From positions 1 through 6,663 of the forward strand of contig JAATFK010000154.1 in NCBI GenBank assembly GCA_015655225.1: 6,663 nucleotides of DNA, read 5' to 3'. The stretch comes from Solirubrobacterales bacterium (GTDB lineage: Bacteria; Actinomycetota; Thermoleophilia; Solirubrobacterales; Solirubrobacteraceae). The translations under genes were made by a program, and so were the position numbers. The notes under the pieces were generated by a model. That model ran no database searches and was not told the DNA's origin. It was given only the letters and a program-made list of their open reading frames with translations. Below, piece after piece: positions 1-5,667 of the stretch (positions are counted from its first letter, which is position 1; every line of letters starts with the position of its first letter).

Positions 1-1
1 C

Positions 2-364
2 TCGCTCGACGGCGATCTCACGATCGACACCGACGCGCTCAACCAGGCGCTGACCGCCAACCCGCAGGGCGTCCGCGACCTGCTGCTCGGCAACGCGACG
101 AGCCCCGGCTGGGGCAGATCGTTCCAGACGCTCGTCGACGGCGCCGCGCAAGCGGGCGGCCTGCTCGACACGAGCATCAGATCCGCGGGCGACACGATCA
201 GCGACATGCAGACGCAGATCAACAACATGAACGACCGCCTCACGACCTACCAGACGTCGCTGCAGGCCGAGTTCACCGCCCTCGAGGTCTCCGTCCAGCA
301 GAGCCAGACGACCGGCGCGTGGCTGACCAGCCAGCTCGCCGGCCTGCAGGCGAACGACGCCTGA
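2..364 (+). CDS. fliD: FliD, flagellar filament cap (C-terminal part, 5' end outside window)
   Basis: The filament cap protein (HAP2) sits as a small oligomer at the filament tip and helps exported flagellin fold into place. The reading frame is open from the left edge to a TGA at 362-364, giving 120 residues of the C-terminal end. It begins with IDTDALNQALTANPQGV followed by DLLLG, the usual FliD pattern of a strand, a helix and an 'NP..V..LL' turn. It then runs into a helix with regularly spaced hydrophobic and Gln residues and ends in TGAWLTSQLAGLQ, close to the 'GSWL..QLAG' terminus of the family. Downstream fliS and the chaperone-like gene are its usual companions. Two of the four arginines here use AGA (116-118, 179-181), which is odd for this base composition. 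The N-terminal domains and start are not visible. Confidence 0.9.
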   Translation, partial: SLDGDLTIDTDALNQALTANPQGVRDLLLGNATSPGWGRSFQTLVDGAAQAGGLLDTSIRSAGDTISDMQTQINNMNDRLTTYQTSLQAEFTALEVSVQQSQTTGAWLTSQLAGLQANDA

Positions 365-398
365 TCGACGATCCTTACCCCCGATCCCTCGAAAGATC

Positions 399-809
399 AT
401 GAGCCTGAACCTCGCGGCCTCGCCGCAGTCCTATCGCCAGAGCGCGATCCTCACCGCCTCGCCGGAGCGCCTCGTCGTGATGCTCTACGACGGCGCGCGG
501 CGCTTCCTGATGCAGGCCGCGGCAGCGATGCGCGCGGGCGACGTGCCGACCGCCCACGAGCGGCTGCGGCGCGCCGAGTCGATCATCGAGCACCTCTCGT
601 ACACGCTCGACATGGAGCAGGGCGAGATCGCCGTGCGGCTGCGCGCGATCTACGACTTCTGCGCCCGCCACCTGGCGGCCGGGCGGATGGAGCGCGACGC
701 TGACAAGCTCGACGAGGTGCACGCGATGCTCGGCGAGCTGCGCGACGCCTGGGAGAGAGCGCTCGAAGCGAACCAGGGCGCCGCCGACCGACCCCTCCCG
801 GCCGCATGA
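399..809 (+). CDS. fliS: FliS, flagellin export chaperone
   Basis: FliS is a cytoplasmic helical-bundle chaperone that binds the disordered C-terminus of flagellin, blocks premature polymerisation and hands it to the export gate. The 136-residue product matches the usual length of roughly 120-140. Its N-terminal third is diagnostic: a Tyr in QSYRQSAI, then TASPERLVVMLYDGARRFL, the FliS hallmark. Further helices follow, with conserved-looking spacing in SIIEHLSYTLDMEQGEIA and the LRAIYDF segment. The last ~10 residues (Gln/Ala/Pro-rich) look unstructured. The ATG at 399 lies 34 bases after the fliD stop. The upstream GAAAG (391-395) is a weak, close ribosome site, so reading through from fliD is likely. 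The stop overlaps the next start (ATGA), implying translational coupling. Identity is secure. Confidence 0.95.
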   Translation: MSLNLAASPQSYRQSAILTASPERLVVMLYDGARRFLMQAAAAMRAGDVPTAHERLRRAESIIEHLSYTLDMEQGEIAVRLRAIYDFCARHLAAGRMERDADKLDEVHAMLGELRDAWERALEANQGAADRPLPAA

Positions 810-1147
810 GCACGGATCCCGCCGCCCCCTACGAGACGCTCGCCGACCTCGGCGAGCGTGAGCTGGCGCTCGTCTCCGCGCTCGCGCCCGAGCAGCTCGC
901 CGAGCTCGACCAGATCGGCCGGCAGCGCGAGGCGCTGATCGCCTCGCTGCCGCCGCAGGCGCCGCCGGCTGCCCGTCCGGCGCTCGCCCGCGCCGCCTAC
1001 CTGCAGGAGCGCACGACCGGCGCCCTGCTGCGTCGCCGCGAGGACGTCCTGCGCGCGATGGGCGACGCCGCGCAGACGCGCCGCGCCGCCCAGGGCTACG
1101 GCGCGACGCTGCCGTCGCGACGTCATCGCCTCGATCGCAGCGCCTGA
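806..1147 (+). CDS. Small helical protein, probable FliT/FlgN-type export chaperone
   Basis: The 113-residue product is acidic and then basic, with no membrane segment or signal peptide. It is nearly all predicted helix: helix 1 about residues 8-45 (LADLGERELALVSALAPEQL then ELDQIGRQREALIASL), a Pro/Ala-rich turn (about 49-58), and helix 2 about 60-98 (LQERTTGALLRRREDVLRAM ending in RRAAQGYG). Two helices with 'L..L...R..LI..L', a proline break and a terminal 'R.A..aYg' is the general plan of FliT and FlgN, the chaperones of FliD and the hook-filament junction proteins. Position directly behind fliD-fliS, where fliT commonly lies, supports FliT. It overlaps the fliS stop by 4 bases (ATGA), so it is probably made by coupled translation. 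The match is by pattern and place rather than strict motif, so I leave the symbol blank. It could instead be an unrelated small coiled-coil protein. Confidence 0.65.
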   Translation: MSTDPAAPYETLADLGERELALVSALAPEQLAELDQIGRQREALIASLPPQAPPAARPALARAAYLQERTTGALLRRREDVLRAMGDAAQTRRAAQGYGATLPSRRHRLDRSA

Positions 1148-1149
1148 CC

Positions 1150-1176
1150 TCAAGTTCCAGCCACGCCGGCCGATCT
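1150..1176 (+). promoter_or_regulatory. Candidate sigma-28 (FliA/SigD/WhiG-type) promoter for flgB operon
   Basis: TCAAGTTC (1150-1157) and GCCGATCT (1169-1176) are separated by 11 bases. The known flagellar sigma consensus is TAAAGTTT, 11 bases, GCCGATAA (equivalently TAAA, 15 bases, GCCGATAT). The site matches 6 of 8 in each box with exact spacing and lies in the only sizeable gap in the window, about 75 bases before the flgB start. Transcription would begin around 1183. GCCGAT alone is common by chance at this GC content, so the linked -35 match and spacing carry the weight. Not proven. Confidence 0.55.
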
Positions 1177-1199
1177 TCCCGCTTGTTCCTCATGGAAGG

Positions 1200-1219
1200 G
1201 GTTCACGGTGGTTCCACGG
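1200..1219 (+). repeat. Imperfect tandem direct repeat in flgB leader
   Basis: GGTTCACGG (1200-1208) is followed by GGTTCCACGG (1210-1219), the same word with one inserted C and a 10-base offset. It lies between the candidate promoter and the flgB ribosome site, so it would be in the 5' untranslated leader. It could be a regulator half-site pair or chance. A small TTCC-TCAT-GGAA hairpin (1186-1197) lies just upstream. Confidence 0.3.
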
Positions 1220-1233
1220 ATGGATCGGACGGC

Positions 1234-1241
1234 GGAAAGGA
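1234..1241 (+). promoter_or_regulatory. Shine-Dalgarno site for flgB
   Basis: GGAAAGGA, with 10 bases to the ATG at 1252, is the clearest free-standing ribosome site in the window. It fixes the flgB start and supports flgB as the first gene of a separately transcribed unit. Confidence 0.7.
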
Positions 1242-1251
1242 CCCCTGAACG

Positions 1252-1608
1252 ATGAGCTTCTTCGACAGCACGCAGTCCGCGCTGGAGGCCGCGATGCGCG
1301 GCTCCTCGGTGCGGCAGACGCTGCTGAGCGACAACCTCGCCAACGTCAATACCCCCGGCTACCAGCGCCAGGACGTCGACTTCCACGCGACGCTCCAGGC
1401 GGCCGAGGCCGCCGGGACGCCGCTCGACTCGCTCACCTTCCAGGGGACGACCGACCCGACCCGGACGGTGCGCGCCGACGGCGGCGGCATCGACGCCGAC
1501 GAGGAGTCCTCCGACCTGGCGCAGAACGGCCTCGAGTACGAGGCGCTCGTGCAGGTCGCGAGCGCTCGCTTCGGGATCTTGAGAAGCGCGATGGGGACGG
1601 GCTCGTGA
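1252..1608 (+). CDS. flgB: FlgB, flagellar proximal rod protein
   Basis: FlgB is an axial protein secreted by the flagellar export gate and assembled into the proximal rod beside FlgC, FlgF and FliE. The product is 118 residues, somewhat short against the usual 130-140. The family signature is clear: LLSDNLANVNTPGYQRQDVDF at residues about 24-44, corresponding to the 'NiANaNTPgYkr..v.F' motif of rod/hook proteins. An acidic DGGGIDADEES segment stands where most FlgB proteins have 'DGN.VdlD.E'. The C-terminal helix (NGLEYEALVQVASARFGILR) resembles 'n.l.Yqal...l..kf..lr.ai'. A good ribosome site precedes it and the stop overlaps flgC by 4 bases (GTGA). Its first residues, MSFFDS, are identical to those of FlgC, in line with the common origin of rod proteins. 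Confidence 0.95.
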   Translation: MSFFDSTQSALEAAMRGSSVRQTLLSDNLANVNTPGYQRQDVDFHATLQAAEAAGTPLDSLTFQGTTDPTRTVRADGGGIDADEESSDLAQNGLEYEALVQVASARFGILRSAMGTGS

Positions 1609-2066
1609 GCTTCTTCGACTCGATGGACATCTCCGCCAGCGGCATGAGCGCCGAGCGGCTGCGGATGGACGTCACCTCCGAGAACCTCGCCAACGCGCAG
1701 ACGACCGAGACCGCGACCGGCGGCCCCTACAGACGGCAGGAGGTCGTGCTGCAGCAGGCCGGCGGCGGCTTCGGCGCCGCGCTCACGGGCGCGATCGGGG
1801 GCGTCACCGCGACGACCGCGGCAACCGCGGCCGACCCGAAGGGCGTGCAGGTCGCCGGCATCGTCGACGACCCGACGCCGTCTCAGATGGTCTACGACCC
1901 CGGCCACCCCGACGCGAACGCGCAGGGCTACGTGGCGATGCCGAACGTCAACTCCGTCACCGAGATGGTCGACCTGATCAGCGAGCAACGCTCCTACGAG
2001 GCGAACGTGACCGCGATGCAATCTTCCAAGACCCTGTTCTCCAGAACCTTCGACCTCCTCAAGTAG
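1605..2066 (+). CDS. flgC: FlgC, flagellar proximal rod protein
   Basis: FlgC is the second proximal-rod subunit in this operon. At 153 residues it is a little longer than many homologues (about 135-150). The N-terminus carries the family motif DISASGMSAERLRMDV and then SENLANAQTT (near residues 7-33). The middle includes the 'GPYRRQEVV' strand, and the C-terminus has YVAMPNVNSVTEMVDLI and SEQRSYEANVTAMQSSK, matching 'yPNVn.v.EMvdmi.a.R.YeaNv.a.n..k'. The extra length lies in an Ala/Thr/Gly-rich segment around residues 50-75. I use GTG at 1605 because FlgC proteins normally have several residues before DISASGM and because GTGA overlaps the flgB stop. An in-frame ATG at 1623 would cut these off. 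The stop TAG directly abuts the fliE ATG. Confidence 0.95.
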   Translation: MSFFDSMDISASGMSAERLRMDVTSENLANAQTTETATGGPYRRQEVVLQQAGGGFGAALTGAIGGVTATTAATAADPKGVQVAGIVDDPTPSQMVYDPGHPDANAQGYVAMPNVNSVTEMVDLISEQRSYEANVTAMQSSKTLFSRTFDLLK

Positions 2067-2417
2067 ATGCTCCCGATCGATCCCACAGCGGCCATCGGCA
2101 GCAGCCCCGAGTTCCAGGTCGGCTCCGTCGGCGGCCTCTCGCCGAGCGACGCGTCGGTCGACCCCGGCGGCGTCGACGGCGCCGCCGCGACCGGCAGCTC
2201 CAGCTTCGGCAGCGCGCTCACGAACGCGATCGGGAAGCTCAGCTCGATCCAGGACCAGGCGACGACCGCCTCGCAGGCGCTCGCCGACGGCACCGCGACC
2301 GACCCGACCGCCGTCGTCACGTCGGTCGAGCAGGCGCAGCTCGCGATGCAGCTCGCCGACCAGCTGCGCACCAGAGGCGTCGAGGCGCTGACCGACATCT
2401 TCCACACGACCGTCTGA
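2067..2417 (+). CDS. fliE: FliE, MS-ring/rod junction protein
   Basis: FliE joins the MS ring to the rod and is among the first proteins exported. The 116-residue product is close to the usual length of 100-115. The N-terminal ~45 residues are Gly/Ser/Asp-rich and probably disordered. From about residue 47 the family pattern appears: FGSALTNAIGKLSSIQDQA, then ASQALADGT, a helix with VVTSVEQAQLAMQLADQLR, and the ending VEALTDIF. This corresponds to 'F...l..ai..vn..q..a...a..f..G......evm.a.qka.l.lq....vRnk...AyqeI'. The start ATG immediately follows the flgC TAG with no good ribosome site of its own, so it probably depends on coupling. The position between flgC and fliF is the conserved flgBC-fliEFG arrangement. 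Confidence 0.9.
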   Translation: MLPIDPTAAIGSSPEFQVGSVGGLSPSDASVDPGGVDGAAATGSSSFGSALTNAIGKLSSIQDQATTASQALADGTATDPTAVVTSVEQAQLAMQLADQLRTRGVEALTDIFHTTV

Positions 2418-2429
2418 GCGGACTGACCG

Positions 2430-3971
2430 ATGCCCGTCCGCGCCATGCTGGCCAACCTGTCGACGAGAGGGCGGATCGCGCTCGGCGCCTCGCTGCTCGC
2501 GATCGTCGTCGTCGTCGTCCTGCTGCTGAGACTCGCCTCCGCGCCGAGCTACTCGACCCTCCTGACCGGCGTCGACCCGGCGCAGACCGGGAAGGCGACG
2601 GCCGCGCTCGACACGAGAGGGATCAAGTACCAGCTGCAGAACAACGGGACCGCGCTCGCGGTCGAGAGCGACCAGACGGCGCAGGCGCGGATCGCGCTCG
2701 CGACCGCCGGCATCACCGGCGGCTCCTCGTCGAACCAGAGAGGCTTCGCGCTGCTCGACAGCCAGGGCCTCGGCACCAGCAACTTCCAGCAGCAGGTGAC
2801 CTACCAGCGGGCGCTCGAAGGCGAGCTGGCGCAGACGATCGAGCAGGTCCAGGGGATCTCCAGCGCGCAGGTCGAGCTGGTGCTGCCCGACAGAGACGCG
2901 CAGCTCTTCTCCGACAACAGCGACCCGGCGACGGCGGCGGTGCTGCTGGGCGGCACCGACTCGCTCGACCCCTCCTCGGTGCGCGGGATCGCGCAGCTGG
3001 TCGCCAACAGCGTCGAGGGGCTGAAGACCTCGAACGTGACGATCACCGACGGGACCGGCGCGATGCTGTGGCCGACCTCCGCGAGCGACGGCACCGGCGG
3101 CAGCGGCGATGACAGCGCGATGCTCGCGAGACAGGCGGCCGAGGCGCGCTACGACACGGCGACCGCCTCGACGATCAACGCGATGCTCGTGCGGACGCTC
3201 GGCCCGAACAAGGCGCAGGTGCAGGTCAACGCGAACCTCGATGCCAACCAGTCGACGCAGGACAGCCTCAGATATGGCAGAAACGTCGTCCCGCTGACGC
3301 AGAGAACCGACAACGAGACGCTCAGAGGCACCGCCGCGGCGGCCGGCGGCGCGGCCGGGACGGCGACCAACACGCCCCCGACCTACGCGCAGACCGGCAA
3401 CGGCAACTCGAACTACAGACACAGAACCGACGACCAGACGAACGGCGTCGACAAGACCGTCACGCACACGACGATCGCGCCCGGCGCGGTCCAGAGCCAG
3501 ACGATCGGGGTGCTGGTCGACAGATCGGTCCCGAGAGCGGCGATCCCGCAGATCAGAGCGGCGGTCGCGAGCGCGGCCGGGATCAACGTCAGACGTGGCG
3601 ACAGACTGACGATCGGGCAGATCGCGTTCGCGGCGCTCCCGGCGGTCCCCGCCGCCAGCCCGGTCAAGAGATTCGGCGGCTACCTGAAGTACGCCCTCGC
3701 CGGCCTCGCGGCGCTGGTCTTCCTGATCTTCGTCGCCCGCCAGCTGCGCAAGCGCGAGAGCGAGTCGCTCGCCGGCGAGCCGACCTGGCTGCGCGAGATC
3801 GAGGCGCCCCGCACGCTCGCCGAGCTGGAGCGCTTCGAGCAGCCGGTGCCGGCGCAGCTGACGCCGCTGCGCTCGCCCGACAACCCCGCGCGCCTGCAGG
3901 TCGAGGAGCTGGTCGAGCGCGACCCCGATCGCGTCGCCCAGCAGGTCCGCGCCTGGATGCAGGAGGACTGA
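2430..3971 (+). CDS. fliF: FliF, flagellar MS-ring protein
   Basis: FliF builds the MS ring in the cytoplasmic membrane and is the base for rotor and export gate. The 513-residue product is slightly short against about 520-560. Membrane segment 1 is residues 16-36 (IALGASLLAIVVVVVLLL) and segment 2 about 421-436 (YALAGLAALVFLIFVA). Between them lie the ring-building domains, with recognisable pieces such as YSTLLTGVDPAQTGKATAAL, TSNFQQQVTYQRALEGELAQ, VELVLPD and the late ring strand IAPGAVQSQTIGVLVD. The cytoplasmic tail ends with LVERDPDRVAQQVRAWMQED, the 'v..nPe.vA..ir.Wl.e' helix that binds FliG. The ATG at 2430 follows the fliE stop by 12 bases with a weak GAGCGGA (2416-2422). The second ATG, at 2445, is less likely. 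Arginine codons are mostly AGA up to residue 414 and only CGC after it (see findings). Confidence 0.97.
   Translation: MPVRAMLANLSTRGRIALGASLLAIVVVVVLLLRLASAPSYSTLLTGVDPAQTGKATAALDTRGIKYQLQNNGTALAVESDQTAQARIALATAGITGGSSSNQRGFALLDSQGLGTSNFQQQVTYQRALEGELAQTIEQVQGISSAQVELVLPDRDAQLFSDNSDPATAAVLLGGTDSLDPSSVRGIAQLVANSVEGLKTSNVTITDGTGAMLWPTSASDGTGGSGDDSAMLARQAAEARYDTATASTINAMLVRTLGPNKAQVQVNANLDANQSTQDSLRYGRNVVPLTQRTDNETLRGTAAAAGGAAGTATNTPPTYAQTGNGNSNYRHRTDDQTNGVDKTVTHTTIAPGAVQSQTIGVLVDRSVPRAAIPQIRAAVASAAGINVRRGDRLTIGQIAFAALPAVPAASPVKRFGGYLKYALAGLAALVFLIFVARQLRKRESESLAGEPTWLREIEAPRTLAELERFEQPVPAQLTPLRSPDNPARLQVEELVERDPDRVAQQVRAWMQED
2505..2528 (+). repeat. (GTC)5-(CTG)3 triplet run in fliF membrane segment 1
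   Basis: Five GTC codons (2505-2519) are followed by three CTG codons (2520-2528), coding V26-V30 and L31-L33 in the first FliF membrane helix. Copy-number change here would be in frame and would lengthen or shorten the helix. It probably reflects the preferred Val and Leu codons in a hydrophobic stretch. Confidence 0.6.
3961..3966 (+). promoter_or_regulatory. Shine-Dalgarno site for fliG inside the fliF end
   Basis: A perfect AGGAGG lies in the last codons of fliF (coding Gln-Glu-Asp), 11 bases before the fliG ATG at 3978. This is the strongest ribosome site in the window and suggests that FliG is translated efficiently in its own right, rather than by coupling alone. Confidence 0.7.
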
Positions 3972-3977
3972 TCGGCG

Positions 3978-5066
3978 ATGGCGATCCAGCTTCCAGCCGC
4001 TGACGAGGGCGGCGCCGCGACGCTCCCGACCGCGCCGCCCGGCCCCGCGCGCCTGCCGCAGCGCACCCCGATCCGCATCAGAGGCCGCAACAAGGCCGCC
4101 GTGCTGCTCGTCGCCCTCGGGCCCGAGAAGGCGGCCGCGATCTTCCAGCACCTCCGCGAGGAGGAGATCGAGACGCTCTCGCTGGAGATGGCGAGACTCA
4201 ACCAGGTCGACCACGAGACGGCCGCGTTCGTCTTCGAGGAGCTGGCCGCGACCGTCCAGGCGTACGACTCGCTCGCCGCCGGCGGCGTCGACTACGCCCG
4301 CGACGTGCTCGAGCGGGCGCTCGGCGAGGAGCGCGCGGCCGAGATCATCGGCCGCCTCGGCGCCGTGATCGAGATGCGGCCGTTCGAGTTCCTGCGCCGC
4401 ACCCCGCCGGACCACATCGTCACGTTCCTGCGCTCCGAGGCGCCGCAGACGATCGCGCTCGTGATCGCCAACCTCCACACGACGCTCGCCGCCCAGGTGC
4501 TCTCGCACCTGCCGGAGGAGGAGCAGGCCGAGATCGCCCTGCGGATCGCCCGCATGAGCGAGACGCCGCCGGACGTCGTGAAGGAGATCGAGGCGGTCAT
4601 GCGGCAGAAGCTCGCGAGCGTCGTCCAGCAGGACTACCAGGCCGCCGGCGGCGTCAAGTCGCTCGCCGAGATCCTCAACTTCACCGACCGGCCGACCGAG
4701 CGCAACGTGCTCGACACGCTCAGCGAGCAGGACGCCGAGCTGGGCGAGGAGGTCCGCCGCCTGCTTTTCGTCTTCGAGGACATCGCGAAGCTCGACGACC
4801 GCTCGATCCAGCTGATCCTGCGCGAGGCCGACCAAAGAGATCTGGCGCTGGCGCTGCGCGGCGTGGACGACGACGTCAAGGACAGCATCCTCGGCAACAT
4901 GTCCGAGCGCGGCGCGACGTTGCTGCGCGAGGAGATGGACTACCAGCCGCCGCAGAAGAGACGCGTCGTGGAGGAGGCCCAGGGCCGCATCGTCGCGATC
5001 GTGCGCCGGCTGGAGGACGCCGGAGCGCTCGTCATCGGCCGAGGCGGGTCCGACGTTGTCGTCTGA
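3978..5066 (+). CDS. fliG: FliG, flagellar motor switch/rotor protein
   Basis: FliG binds the FliF tail, carries FliM and takes torque from the stator. The product is 362 residues against the usual 330-345. The N-domain starts only near residue 36 (GRNKAAVLLVALGPEKAAAI), so the first ~33 residues, Pro/Ala-rich, are an extension. The middle domain has MRPFEFLRRTPPDHIVTFL and then SEAPQTIALVIANL: the normally conserved EHPQ motif reads E154-A-P-Q157. The motif GGVKSLAEILNFTDRPTER follows. The C-domain has LLFVFEDIAKLDDRSIQLIL, ALRGVDDDVKDSILGNMSER and LLREEMD, so the charged torque-helix residues (Arg in SER, Glu-Glu after LLR) are kept. It ends RRLEDAGALVIGRGG. The stop overlaps the fliH TTG start by 11 bases. 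The EAPQ variant and the N-terminal tail are the only oddities. Confidence 0.97.
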   Translation: MAIQLPAADEGGAATLPTAPPGPARLPQRTPIRIRGRNKAAVLLVALGPEKAAAIFQHLREEEIETLSLEMARLNQVDHETAAFVFEELAATVQAYDSLAAGGVDYARDVLERALGEERAAEIIGRLGAVIEMRPFEFLRRTPPDHIVTFLRSEAPQTIALVIANLHTTLAAQVLSHLPEEEQAEIALRIARMSETPPDVVKEIEAVMRQKLASVVQQDYQAAGGVKSLAEILNFTDRPTERNVLDTLSEQDAELGEEVRRLLFVFEDIAKLDDRSIQLILREADQRDLALALRGVDDDVKDSILGNMSERGATLLREEMDYQPPQKRRVVEEAQGRIVAIVRRLEDAGALVIGRGGSDVVV

Positions 5067-5667
5067 GGACGTCGCCCTCTACGCCTTCGAGCAGCTGGAG
5101 GCGCCGCCGCTCGCGCTGCACGAGCGCGAGGACCCGCTCGCGGCCGCGCGCGCCGCCGCCGACGAGATCCGCGAGGAGGCCCGCGCGGCCGGCCACGCGG
5201 AGGGCATGATGGCGGCCCAGGCGGAGGCCGAGTCGCGGCTGCGACCGGCGCTGCAGGCGCTCTCGGAGGCGGTCGCCGAGGTCGAGCGCGTGCGCGACGA
5301 GGCCGCCGCGGCCGTCGAGCGCGACGCGATCGAGCTGGCGGTCGAGCTGGCCGAGAAGATCGTCGCCGGCGCGATCGAGGTCGAGCCCGAGCGGATCGTC
5401 GCGGTCGTGCGCGGGGCGCTGCGCCGGCTGGTCGAGCGCCGCCGCGTGACGATCCTCGTCAACCCCGACGACCTCGACCTCGTGCGCGAGGCGACCGACG
5501 GCTTCCTCACCGGCCTCGGCGGGATCGAGCACTGCGAGGTGCAGTCCGAGCGCCGCGTCCTGCGCGGCGGCGCGATCGTCCGCACCGAGGAGGGTCAGAT
5601 CGATGCGACCGTCGAGACGCAGCTGGAGCGCGCGCGCGAGCTGATCGCATTGGAGCTGGGGGAGTAG
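5056..5667 (+). CDS. fliH: FliH, negative regulator/stator of the flagellar export ATPase
   Basis: FliH forms a long dimer that binds the N-terminus of FliI, restrains its ATPase activity and anchors it at the C ring and export gate. The product is 203 residues, within the wide family range. Residues ~25-110 form an Ala/Glu/Arg-rich helical region with a GxxxG-type step (GHAEG, about residues 46-50), typical of FliH/YscL stalks. The C-terminal domain has IELAVELAEKIVAGAIE, then VTILVNPDDLDLV, and LRGGAIVRTEEGQIDATVET, matching the FliH ending 'pGgc.vet..G.iDa.ie.ql'. I use the TTG at 5056, inside the last codons of fliG, with GAGGCGGG (5041-5048) eight bases upstream. No ATG or GTG start lies near it. 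The TAG stop overlaps the fliI GTG by one base. The stalk is high in GC with no AGA codons, unlike fliF. Confidence 0.9.
   Translation: MSSEDVALYAFEQLEAPPLALHEREDPLAAARAAADEIREEARAAGHAEGMMAAQAEAESRLRPALQALSEAVAEVERVRDEAAAAVERDAIELAVELAEKIVAGAIEVEPERIVAVVRGALRRLVERRRVTILVNPDDLDLVREATDGFLTGLGGIEHCEVQSERRVLRGGAIVRTEEGQIDATVETQLERARELIALELGE

Noticed and set aside
365..398. Possible sigma-28 site before fliS (CCCGATCC at 380-387)
   Set aside because: No TAAA-like box at the required distance upstream; GC-rich CCGATC words are common here. fliS is more likely transcribed with fliD.
375..1193. Minus-strand open frames opposite fliS and the fliT-like gene
   Set aside because: Low-complexity Arg/Ala-rich translations with no recognisable domain, lying opposite well-supported genes; expected at this GC content.
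1148..1251. Transcription terminator after the fliT-like gene
   Set aside because: I found only a four-base-pair hairpin (1186-1197) and a two-base-loop GTGG/CCAC palindrome, with no T tract. This does not support an intrinsic terminator.
1359..4835. Very long minus-strand open frame (1158 codons) across flgB to fliG
   Set aside because: It runs codon-for-codon opposite flgC, fliE, fliF and fliG, which all share one reading register. Stops there would need sense TTA, CTA or TCA codons, which this genome avoids. The product is Arg/Gly/Asp/Leu-rich with no motif. It is a composition shadow.
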